Source: Conus ventricosus
Lineage: Eukaryota > Mollusca > Gastropoda > Neogastropoda > Conidae
Direction of reading: 5' to 3'
Length of the DNA: 64,000 bases
NCBI GenBank assembly: GCA_018398815.1
Contig: CM031618.1
Coordinates: 46,405,752-46,469,751, forward strand
Numbering within the stretch: position 1 is the stretch's first letter; the number at the start of each line of letters is the position of its first letter. The position numbers were made by a program, and so were the translations under genes. Positions 12,307 to 21,696 of the stretch are shown here, in pieces. The notes beneath the pieces were generated by a model. That model was not told the DNA's origin, did no database searches, and saw nothing but the letters and a program-made list of their open reading frames with translations.

Positions 12307-12556
12307 TGTCCCTGCTGAAGAGTGACCCCAGACTGGCCTTCCACGTGTTCTTTGGTCCCTGCACCCCCTGCCAGTACCGCCTGATGGGACCTGGCCGGTG
12401 GAAGGGGCCCGGGACGCCGTCCTGACCACCATGGACAGGGTACGCTACCCGCTCAGTACCCGACCTCTCCCTCCTTCTGCAGACCAGCATCACGTCGTCA
12501 TGTGGCTCCTGGCTCTGGTGCTGCTGGTCGTTCTGGTTCGCTCCATCTTTCTGTGA
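12307..12556 (+). CDS. Flavin-containing monooxygenase copy A, last exon with C-terminal membrane anchor
   Basis: The acceptor is GACAG|TG, completing the phase-1 codon (A|TG). The frame reads [20 protein letters not shown] and [13 protein letters not shown], matching the FMO block LxxxDPxLAxxxxFGPCTPxQYRLxGPGxWxGA. One G is missing near 12,405 relative to copy B, which reads [16 protein letters not shown] intact. After that shift the frame runs to a stop TGA at 12,554-12,556. The protein ends in a hydrophobic stretch ([18 protein letters not shown]), as expected for the C-terminal ER membrane anchor of FMOs. Confidence 0.92.
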
Positions 12557-13077
12557 AAAAACTGGTCTATAGCTACAGTACAGGGAAGCTGGACGATCAG
12601 TGAAAACTGAACCGTACAGAGCAGATGGTTCGCAGTCTGTAAGCAAGAAACAGACCTTTTGTATGAGTTTGGAAAGGAACAGGTTGTTGCAACTGACTTC
12701 AGACGCAGATGCTATTTATTCTAAGCAGAAGTTTGTTTACCAGATTACAGATCAAAATGCAGAATGTTTGTCATGCGATATTTTTCACGTTGTATTTAAC
12801 AGGTTTAATGCTTTTTAGAACCAAAAAATAAACTGCCTGTTTGCAGAGAAAGGGAGACTGACTGGCATCTCGTCTAAGTCTCCATCACTGCATGCATCTC
12901 TGAGAACTCTGCTTAACACTCCGACCACCGTTGTTGATGTTTTCATCCCACAGGCCCCGTGAAAGGGATATATTAAGAAAGGACATGCTGAGAACAGCTT
13001 CGATGTGCAGCGTCTGAACACATTGAAGCTCCTTGTCATCACCCTCATCATCCATGTCAATTAAGTTTGTTACAATC
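12557..13077. other. 3' flank of FMO A, paralogous to copy B flank
   Basis: No gene. The sequence aligns with 45,052-45,526 after copy B with moderate divergence. This shows that the duplication includes the downstream flank. Confidence 0.6.
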
Positions 13078-13449
13078 ACCAGCCGCCGTGGCGAAGTGGT
13101 TAGCGTCGCGGACTCCCGGCTGGGAGGTCGTGGGTTCGAATCCCATCAGAGGCATGTGGGTTTTTCTGCCCGACCGGCTCCCACCCAGAGTTGAGTTTGC
13201 TGCGGACTCAGTTGGGAAGACTGGGACCACAGTCGAGTTTCATCCACTTAATGATGCATTTCTGAGAGTGTTGCTCAAATTTCCTGACCAACACTGCAGG
13301 TGTCTGTATCTCTCGGGCCTGGTTGACGCCAGGATATATTATGAAAGGAAGCGTAGAGTACAGCCCTGTCATGTAGTCTCAGACCGAAATGGAAATCCGT
13401 AGCATCATCTTAATCATCCTCATTCCCATTGATCAGCATTAAAAAAAAA
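13078..13449 (+). mobile_element. tRNA-derived SINE with target-site duplications
   Basis: The head (13,080-13,152) reads like a tRNA. It has an A-box-like GTGGCGAAGTGG and a B box GGTTCGAATCC, spaced as in Pol III type 2 promoters. A unique body of about 290 bases and an A-tract tail (about 13,440-13,450) follow. A 15-base duplication, AAGTTTGTTACAATC, lies at 13,063-13,077 and again at about 13,450-13,464. Copy B has a single version of this target at about 45,521-45,535 with no SINE, which is a natural empty site. The SINE family is not recognised. The body ends in text resembling the adjacent flank (ATATTATGAAAGGAAG), see findings. Confidence 0.9.
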
Positions 13450-13842
13450 AAGTTTGTTACAATCTAAAATGGCGTGGACATACACCCGTCGCTCTCGAGC
13501 TGACCTCGGTGTTGTTTCTTTCCTCACGTCCACGGCTCCAGGAGCAACAATGAGGCTGCTAGACTGTTAAACGAAGAGAACAAACAGGTTACAGAACAAA
13601 GATAGGTGATTGCTCGTTTAATTTTTTTTTGCGGTCCCATCTTCTGTGCCACCTCATACGCATGGCACCCACGCCTCTAATTCCAAGCCGTCGTGCACAG
13701 CCACAGCCTGGCCGGGTCCACTACTGCCTAGGCATCTGCAATCCACTGGAGCAGCAAACGTCAAGTCGTCATGAGGCAACCCACCGGAGAAGACACTGCA
13801 CTGCTGCCGAGTGATTTTTTTTCTGTCCTTCGTTCCAGAGTT

Positions 13843-13930
13843 GTTTGTCCTGCCTGAGGAAGATCGATAGGTCGAAACGAATCGTCTTTTTGACAACTTG
13901 TTGGCTCTGTTCGTTCTTTTGTTACGCTCT
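13843..13930 (+). repeat. Copy of dispersed CTGARGA...GGTCGAAACG repeat
   Basis: Contains CCTGAGGAAGATCGATAGGTC followed by GAAACG. Related text occurs near 3,040-3,095 and 40,375-40,420 (same strand) and near 55,245-55,330 and 60,150-60,215 (opposite strand). It is a dispersed family of unknown type. See findings for a possible ribozyme-like reading. Confidence 0.55.
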
Positions 13931-14965
13931 TTCTTCACTCCTCACTTCTGACCCGCTGTCACGTTCCCTTCAAACCATTCACATGCTCTGGTTAGTTTGA
14001 GTCAAAGGTTTGCAGGCAGTGTTGACGGGTGGACTTGGTGGTACCATCAGGGACGCTCACTAACAATAGCTCTACATCAGAAGGGGATTAGTAGGGGGTG
14101 GGGTGGGGGTCCTGGCATGTTGATGCCTACGGGCAGCACTGGACACCAACGAAGTGACTCAGAAGCAGAGCAGTGTCTGTGTGGTGGGTTGGCTCACGAC
14201 GAACTGATATGATCTCTGACATAGGCGACAGATCTTGGTGTGGCTGTGTATCATGGGTCAAGGGAAGAAGCTTGGAAATGATGCCACTGTAAAGGCATGG
14301 CAGAAAGACAGCAAAACACCTCGAGCAAACAAACCTTGTTTGATAGAGCTACTAAGCTTTAACTCTCAACAGTTTTTTTTTGAGATTTTTGCATTTTGCG
14401 TGACGGATGTTCTTTTTTTTTTTCGTAACATTTGCGCATTTTATGTAAAATAGTAATATTTTTGTGATGAATGTGTTCTTCGGTTTTTTTAGGCGATATA
14501 TTACTTCAGATAACAAAAAATGTTGTTTTAAATACCATAATTCCGGGAAGAAAACCGTCGATCCCCGGTGATCGAAATTCAAGGGAAATAACTGGTCTTT
14601 TGTACCATTTTCATTATCTCAAATTTGTGTTACATTACAGCCAAAACAAGCATCCGCACTGCTTGCCGAAACTATAAAACCTGCATTATTCAAAGAAAGA
14701 AGGCTTAGTTGCTGCACAGATGATAAAATGCATGTAATATGGTTAAAAACAATAAATGATGTAATGGAATCACAGTGTACATTGACTCGCTCATATGTAA
14801 AAAAAGTTATGCACTTTTCAAATATACAGAGTTTATCACAAGGTGTATTCTGACTTGGTCATATTTGAAAGGGATACTGAATCTCTTAAAGCAACGTCAA
14901 GTCGCTCAGTTCGCGGATAAGGGACAAAAACATCGCTAGAAACATCGGTGGCTGGAGAGACTGTG

Positions 14966-15105
<140 letters not shown>

Positions 15106-15877
15106 ATACATTAATTGTGAATGCTATACATCCAGCATGTTAATTAAAACTGAATTGAAAGGCTGCATCAGAAAAAAACATTTTCGTGTGTGTGTGTGTG
15201 GTGTGTGTGTGTGTGTGTGTGTGTGTGTGGTTTGTGTGTGTGTGTGTGTGTGTGTAAATCGCTTAAGATAAAAGATGTCAACTGACTTGAAATGGTTCCA
15301 GATTCCGTTTATATTTGGAATATTTTCTTTCAGTATCTTTTGAAGATGATTACAATTATTGAAGATCGTTTATGTAGCTTCATCTCGAGCTAATCGGGTC
15401 CCTTCAATACTTTGTGACATATGCAGGAAATCTGGCATTCGATTAGAAAGGTACACAGTCATCTAATACACAATTAAACGACAGCTGAGTCATTTTGGTA
15501 ATGACTCCCACATCAGGAAAAATACAACACTCAACTTCATTTTAATGTTTACCATGTCTTTCATTTTCTTTAAACCTTAGTTAAATAGAATATGAATAAA
15601 AATCACTGCTTTGCAAAGAGAACTGACTTATAGATATTGAACACGAAAAATACAATGCAAAACAAGTTAGTACATTAATGTACAATGTACATGGAATTTT
15701 TCGACACCGCTTCTGTAATATTCTCAGAATTATCCCGCAGATTGGTGTCCGTTTCTCTGTTTGTTGACACAGTGTGAGCAGCCGGCCTTTTAAGAAGTAA
15801 ATGCCAATTTGAAATAAAAGTGAACAAGTCATTCTATTGTGGAACCGCTCCTAGTCTGTTTATTCCACCGTCTCCCG

Positions 15878-15879
<2 letters not shown>

Positions 15880-15968
<89 letters not shown>
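15880..15968. repeat. (CT)n microsatellite
   Basis: Nearly pure CT repeat of about 88 bases. The apparent serine-leucine open frame across it is low complexity. Confidence 0.95.
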
Positions 15969-15971
<3 letters not shown>

Positions 15972-16481
15972 TCTGTAAAGGACATCTAATAATCATATCC
16001 ATATACACTTTGCCTTTCGTGTGTATATTTTTGATGATGTTCTTGCGTTGCTTTCAGAATTTGCCTCTGTGTATTATGAAAATGCCATTTATGACCATTC
16101 TTTTAAGGAACGAGTTAAGAAAACGTGACAAAATAAAGTACATTTTAAGAAAAAGAAGAGTGTTTTGTGGTGTGGTATTATTTTGCTGATTTTCTTGATT
16201 ACGACCAGAAATTTACAACATACAGGTGAACAACGGCAAATGAAATTTCTGTGTGTCTCTGGCGGAATTCCCCATTGAGCTCAGCATAATTTACCTAAAA
16301 GGTCTTCATGAAATTCCCGAGAAATGTGCCAGCAGATAAAATGTGGGAAATTCAAGGCAAGGATTCAAACCACAATGCCAAGGACATATACGCTGATGAT
16401 TCAGACAAGGAATCTATGAAGGCTCTTGATACCGAGCTTCAAAACCTTCATTTGCCACCTGCAAGTGCAATGCAGAGATAT

Positions 16482-16486
16482 GATGT
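16482..16486. repeat. Target-site duplication GATGT (left)
   Basis: Identical to GATGT at 23,299-23,303, immediately outside the other LTR. A 5-bp duplication is typical of Gypsy-class integration. Confidence 0.85.
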
Positions 16487-18080
16487 TTGACGGGTCTCCG
16501 ACGTCCCCTCGTTATAAAAATATGATTTTCATATTCAGGGATGCAGGGGGTTATATAGACAGAAGTATTTACGCTTTCACAACCAAAATGCGCTCGCATA
16601 GGCACACGCACTCTGTCACTCACATCGGGCCCGCACAAAGGTGACGGGAAACCAATAACATTTCATAGAAAATAATCAACTTTTATTCAACTTGACTCCG
16701 AGCCCCCACCCGTCACTACAAACACAACTATCTGTATCATACAACAATGTAAACAGCATACAGACAATTTCATAAATCGCATCCCCTGTTCTTCAGTTAT
16801 TCTTACTTAGCCAGGAAGACAATATTCCATTATTCGTTTGCGCACTTATAACCTTAAGAGCAATAAAGCGTCCATAACTTGCCAGCATTCCTTGGTTGAC
16901 CGTCAGTTTCTCTCATCCACTGTACGACACGAGCTGAAGCTGCCACACTGTTGTGTCCTCCCGATGGCCAAATCCCAGTTGGGGGACACTGGCAACGTAG
17001 CTTGAGTCGCACCCCACACCGAGTTCTCCCGGACTCCCCACACTTCACCCTCTCCACGGAAAGGGCTCCTGTCGGCCTCTCCCACAGGTCTTCTCTGGCT
17101 GCAAACACCCCACCGTTGTCTGGCAGCTCCCTGTCTAGGCTCCAACAGGCTGTCACGTCTTGCTGTCGACGTCCCACACGGGAGACAATTCTTCTCGTCG
17201 TCGGCTCCGAGGCTACAGCAACCTCCACTGTCTTACGTCCCCACCCAGGAGACAACAAGGCGACAGCTAACCTCTGCTTCACGCTGTATTTTCTTGAGCC
17301 TCAGCAAGACGGGCGAGTTCACTTTCCCTAAAGTGAGTCACACACTTCCTGGTTTTCCAAGCGCCTTATATTCGTTCTCAAAGAAAGAGAGAACCGAGTT
17401 TAACTGGCTCAACCAATGGAATCACTGGCACACACACATCACACGATTTGTACCAATAAATCCCCAAGTTATTTTTATTCCACCAATGGAATCACTAGTC
17501 ACCTACACATACACACACACCACAGCTGCTAGCGCAACAAAGACTTGGGCACCCAGTGGTTAATGCATAACCTCTATTCAAACTCATGTTCGATTCCCCC
17601 AAGCTACCCATTGAACTAACAGCCTGGACCTCTTTACCAGCCATGACTGATGCTTCAAGTATTTACTACCTCTATAGACAACAAGGCGCAAACCACTCGA
17701 TAGGCCGCAGCCTTCCATTCATTCCTCAGAACAGGACGACTGAATGGTCGCTGTACTCTGCCGGCAGGCTGACGGTCACTACCGTGACGGTCACCTGACA
17801 CGATCGCCTTCCTTTCAGGCCCACGGGAGAGCCCAGTGAATAGCCAGTGCTCAAAGTGGACACTCTTCTCTACCAGGACTGGCAGGTCGCCAACTCCTTG
17901 TCACTATCCCTCGGACATGCGAAACACTCCCAGCACTCTCCCTCCTCAGTATACGACTCGGGGTATCCCCCCCTGGTGATGCCTGAATTCGCACACTTGA
18001 AGACCCAAGGAACGTGCTCTCAACACAGCAACTACCTTAATTTGCCTAAATGCTCGAGAACATTCGGCCGACTCATGACA
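16487..18080 (-). repeat. 3' LTR (minus-strand element)
   Basis: Near-identical to 21,697-23,298. In element orientation it begins TGTCATGAGTCGGCC and ends CCCGTCA(C)A, the TG...CA termini of LTRs. One terminal base appears to be missing compared with the other copy. The + strand next to its inner end reads CCCCCGTACC, giving a short purine tract (GGTACGGGGG) in element orientation just before the LTR, where second-strand priming would start. Confidence 0.93.
17544..17606 (+). other. tRNA-like A/B box pair inside the LTR (antisense to element)
   Basis: GGGCACCCAGTGGTTAATGCA followed about 35 bases later by TGTTCGATTCC resembles the A and B boxes of a Pol III internal promoter. The pair is repeated in the other LTR (about 22,765-22,822). 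It is on the strand opposite to the retrotransposon. It could be an old SINE head captured by the LTR, or a chance match. Confidence 0.35.
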
Positions 18081-19469
18081 CCCCCGTACCTAAGAATTTG
18101 TTCCAATCAACATTTCCTCCAGGACGAATGTTCTCAGATTGGATAAAACAAACTCAATTGCATGGGTCGATTTAACAGTACTACCCCTATGCTTCAAGAC
18201 ATCACTTCCATCAACATCTCTAACATGGATAATGTATCCATTTAAAAATAATAATCAGTCAGATACTCCATTGAATCACTCAGTCATAAACGACTGTGCA
18301 CAACATTTAACTCTAAACTGGCTCACATTTAATCAAGAACTCTGCCCATTAGCGTTAGCTATCAGCATGTCCATACATGTTAATTAATCATTCCATTCAC
18401 TTCTTATATAGCACAACCCTGATTGACACAAGATCCAAATCCAGGAGTATGGCCTATTCTTGCTAATCAAGATTCAAATTTCAGGTGTGTGGCCCAGCCT
18501 ACTTAACATCAAAATCAAATTCAGGCGTGTAGCCACAATCCACAAAGACAACATTCAAATTCAGGCGTGTGCCCCAACCTACATAACATCAAAATCAAAT
18601 TCAGGCGTGTGGCCACAAACTGCTCACACGGTCTCACACACAATATGCAGATCAAGCATTTATCTTGATTTCACAACATAAGGACATTTTCACACTTCAC
18701 CGAGCTGTGACAAAACAACATGAGCAAACAGATATCAACCAGAAAATTCATAAATCACAACACGTGAGCATGCACTCAATCATAATGGCAATGAACCAAG
18801 CAACATCAACTGATTATCCATCAATCAAAAAATGAGAAATAAACATGAACATAGGCTCAACCCCGCCTATACTGGCAATCAAAATCAATAACACAACTGG
18901 CCAGCTACATTATTTACAGTAGCTCTCCGTAACAGATGACTGCTCACACCACCACCACAATCACAGCAGCCCGTAGGCATTGCTCCACCATTGTCCTACT
19001 TCTGTTGTTCCCACTACAACAGCAACACCCCTGGAGACATTACTCCAACCTTGCCTATCCTGCCCCTCTCATCTTGACCGCCGTTTGTGGCTCGCCAATA
19101 GTACTGGGGTAGATAGTTTGCGCATTCCAGGCTTTACAAGAGAGTCAGCGCACCATTCACACATTTTAGTCCTTAAAGGAGCGCGTGAAAATCTGCGCGA
19201 TCCTTTCTAGCCTGTCGCACCCATTCACTGCGACGACGATCATCTCCCTTTTCAAAATGTTATGAGATGATCCCTCACTCATCCTATCCGAACCGATTTT
19301 CCTTCTCTCTGAGGAAATTCCTTGGTTCGAATCCGCTCATGGCCTATGCCCATTATGATGAGCCTTATTTACTTTACCCTTTCCTGACACTGGATTGTCT
19401 GCTCCTGTGAGCTGACTGTCTTTGGCATTTCCTAACGATAGCTGGTCACCTCGACCTTCTTGCCATGCG
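18081..19469 (-). other. Non-coding 3' internal region of the LTR element, with short tandem repeat
   Basis: No RT (YxDD), RNase H, integrase or envelope-like frame was found on either strand. At 18,425-18,625 four imperfect copies of a unit of about 50-60 bp occur, each containing CAAATTCAGG(C/T)GTGTGGCC. A tRNA-like GGTTCGAATCC string occurs at 19,321-19,331. Confidence 0.6.
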
Positions 19470-20005
19470 TTATTACTGCCTCCCTGGTCCCAAACCCAGC
19501 TGCTGGTTCCAGTTACTCTGTGGTCCATGTTGGCCCCGACCCTGAGGTCCGTCACCGTGGCTCCTTACATTTCTGACTGCCACGGCAACGCCAACAACTT
19601 TTTGAACCACCACTACGTCCACCATGGCCACGGCACCGCCACTACGGCCACCTTCATGGCCTACACTAGCTCTACTGCTAGCGGCGCCTGTGCACTCCAC
19701 CTGCGTTCTGTTTACTTTCCTACCCTGCACTGCCCTTGCTTTCCCCACTTGACTGGCAGCCTGGTTAGGCTTCGGGAGGATATACCTACCCCCTAACAAA
19801 GCTGGATAGGGAAGATTGTTTTGCACTGCTGCAGTGAGAGTACTCCTGACAAACTCTGACTCTACTTTGACATGGGCCAAAGGTAGCCGATTAATTCTTC
19901 CATCTGCATATCGCACGCAGGTGGTTTCCCCGGTATAGTCTGTCTCTCTGACAAAACGGGCTCTACCATTGCCGCTTAGAGTCAGTCCTGTGTCTAATAG
20001 CAGGT
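19470..20005 (-). CDS. Retropepsin-like aspartic protease domain
   Basis: On the minus strand around 20,004-19,975 the frame reads GDLLLDTGLTLSGNGRARF, containing the catalytic D-T-G triad preceded by hydrophobic residues. In the same frame, without a stop, it passes CVRYADGRI and reaches PYPALLGGRYIL, the usual site of the LLG(x)D/R motif of retropepsins. Pseudo-twofold protease features are therefore present over about 90 residues. The frame continues about 90 codons further as Gly/Val/Ala/Gln-rich sequence without any RT motif. By family it would process Gag in the particle. Confidence 0.75.
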
Positions 20006-20107
20006 CACCGGCTTCCCGTTTACTACTGCCCTAGTTAGTTGGTGGTGGCACCCTGCCTTCCTGTTGAATTGTATCAACAGCAACAACGGATGTATTCGCA
20101 CTCCGCT

Positions 20108-20149
20108 ACATTCCTTGGCGATATGACCTCTCGCCCACATTTAAAACAT
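20108..20149 (-). other. gag: CCHC zinc knuckle of Gag nucleocapsid
   Basis: Minus strand reads C-F-K-C-G-R-E, then (after a single-base slip) H-I-A-K-E-C. This is the C-x2-C-x4-H-x4-C retroviral nucleocapsid knuckle with one base lost in the middle. Position and order relative to the capsid and protease domains are canonical. Confidence 0.75.
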
Positions 20150-20368
20150 GTGCGTTTCACCCTAACATTCTCTTGAGTCCCACTGTTGCCTTGGGATTAG
20201 AATACGTTTCTAACTGCGGTCTCGCCCTGTTTGTAGGGAGTCGGCGAATCACTCCCTGACTGTGTGGTCTGGGCATTACGGGACGACTGGTTCGATCCCT
20301 TCATCCAAATACGCTGATCTTGGGCAGATTCATACCTGTCTGCAACTTTCACTAATCCTCTAAACTTC

Positions 20369-20611
20369 CTAATTCTCTTCCGCCAAGAATACTGTGAGAT
20401 CCTTCCGACAAGTGGAGAGAATTTGCTCCTTAACGATCTCCTCCCTCAAAGATTCAAAAGTTTGTTCGATGTTCCCTAACCTTATCCATTTGTCAAAGAG
20501 TAGCCCTAAGCCGATTAAAGGAAACTGTACGTGCGTCTCACCTGATTTACGAACGGTTTCTCTGAACAATTTCCTATATCTATCGGCGGTTACTTGATAC
20601 CTCTGAAACAA
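20369..20611 (-). CDS. gag: Gag SCAN-like core, second half
   Basis: Open frame FQRYQVTADRYRKLFRETV..SGETHVQFPLIGLGLLFDKW. This matches the second half of the SCAN-type capsid fold in Gag proteins (YxLTxxxYRxxFR, then ETxxQFxxRLxxxLDxW). It follows the previous segment in order, with a small frame change near 20,611-20,670. It continues towards the zinc knuckle at about 20,150. Confidence 0.78.
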   Translation of the reverse strand: MFQRYQVTADRYRKLFRETVRKSGETHVQFPLIGLGLLFDKWIRLGNIEQTFESLREEIVKEQILSTCRKDLTVFLAEEN

Positions 20612-20669
20612 AGCATCGCGCCAGACTCATAATCTGTCTGTTTTTCGGTGGTAAGCAGAAAAAAGCATC

Positions 20670-21370
20670 CTAGCTTTGGGTTGTCAGCAGCGCAGACAAA
20701 TTTGTGGCCCACCGTTCTTCGGGTAAGCCCTGATCTTTGGCAATCCTTTCAAATTGCGAAATGAAGTCTTCTAAATGGTCGGGATTATCATCGAACCTTG
20801 GCAATTGATCAAGGGACTGACATGTGGTGCAAAGTTCACTTGAGGTTTGCGTCCACGTCCGTTCTTTCTCCAATTTTAATTTTTCTAACTCAAACTGCCT
20901 TATCTTCTCTCTTTCTCTCTTTCTCTTTCCCGTTCTCTTTCTCTCTCCTCTCTTTCCCGTTCTCTCTCCTCTTTTCCGTTCTCTCTCCTCTTTTCCCGTC
21001 TTCTCTTCTCTCTCCTCTTTTTCCCGTTCTCTTTCTCTCTCCTCTTTTTCCCGTTCCCTTTCTCTCTCCTCTTTTTCCCGTTCCCTTTCTCTCTCCTTTT
21101 TTCCGTTCCCTTTCTCTTCCTCTTTTTCCCGTTCCTTTCTCGCTCCTCTTTTTCCCGTTCCCTTTCTCTCTCCTCTTTTTCCCATTCTCTTTCTCTCTCC
21201 TCTTTTTTCCCGTTCTCTTTCTCTCTCTTGCTTCCTTTGTTTTTTCGGGCCTCCATTCAGGGGCCAGTTTCTTTACATATGCTTTCAGTTCGGCCTTTAG
21301 TCTAAGCCTTTCTTCTATGAGGTCCATCTTATTCGCGGACCCTTTGTCTCAGCCCCTCTTCAGTCGACAT
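20670..21370 (-). CDS. gag: Gag N-terminal half: charged repeat region and start of SCAN-like core
   Basis: A likely start ATG lies at 21,370 (MSTEEGLRQRVRE). A 1-nt shift then leads into MDLIEERLRLKAELKAYVKK from 21,327. About 350 bases encode a Lys/Glu/Arg-rich low-complexity stretch built from an imperfect DNA repeat of about 27-30 bp (20,890-21,240). Then comes FELEKLKLEKER, and then QLPRFDDNPDHLEDFISQFE and GLPEERWATNLSALLT. The last two match the beginning of the Gag core of Gmr1/SCAN-type Gypsy elements. At least two frame changes occur, mostly in the repetitive tract. The role by family is structural capsid protein of the intracellular particle. Confidence 0.78.
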
Positions 21371-21675
21371 TTGAAGGCATCTAACCCTCGTCAGGCTAGT
21401 TAAGTTAAACCACAGTAACAAGCGAGATATCCACACGATCTTGTAAATAAGCGATCAATAGTTGTGCTACACACAATCAACCTCAACAGCAACCAAAATC
21501 AAGCAAGTTCAAATACAAGGCCCAGTCATGAAAAAAAAGATCAAAACAATCAACACATGACTAACGTCTTTCCCGAAAAGAAACACAATCTAGGTTTCCA
21601 CAATTATGACAGATTTCAAATCCTCTGCAATTGAACAAAACCAGAATCAAAATCACTTATGGCTCATTTATGTTC

Positions 21676-21693
21676 ATCCCGGACGAGCCCCCA
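21676..21693 (-). promoter_or_regulatory. Primer-binding site, complementary to tRNA-Pro 3' end
   Basis: On the minus strand these 18 bases read TGGGGGCTCGTCCGGGAT, three bases downstream of the 5' LTR. Their complement ends ...GAGCCCCCA, the 3' terminus with CCA of proline tRNA. This is the same 18-base primer site long known from murine leukaemia-type gammaretroviruses. The perfect 18/18 complement and exact placement make the assignment strong. It fixes the element's orientation. Confidence 0.95.
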
Positions 21694-21696
21694 ATT

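Noticed and set aside
13080..13152. Functional tRNA gene
   Set aside because: A/B boxes are present, but the body, A-tail and target duplications show that it is the head of a SINE.
16308..16490. 60-codon ORF (MKFPRNVPADKMWEIQ...) ending at the LTR boundary
   Set aside because: The composition is protein-like, but no family is recognised. After removing the LTR element the frame meets a stop at once. There is not enough evidence to call a gene.
19321..19331. GGTTCGAATCC as a tRNA gene
   Set aside because: It has a B-box-like string only. No acceptor stem or A box at proper distance was found.
20798..21403. 201-codon plus-strand ORF (SFPFSLLF repeats)
   Set aside because: It is the antisense of the charged repeat in Gag on the minus strand.
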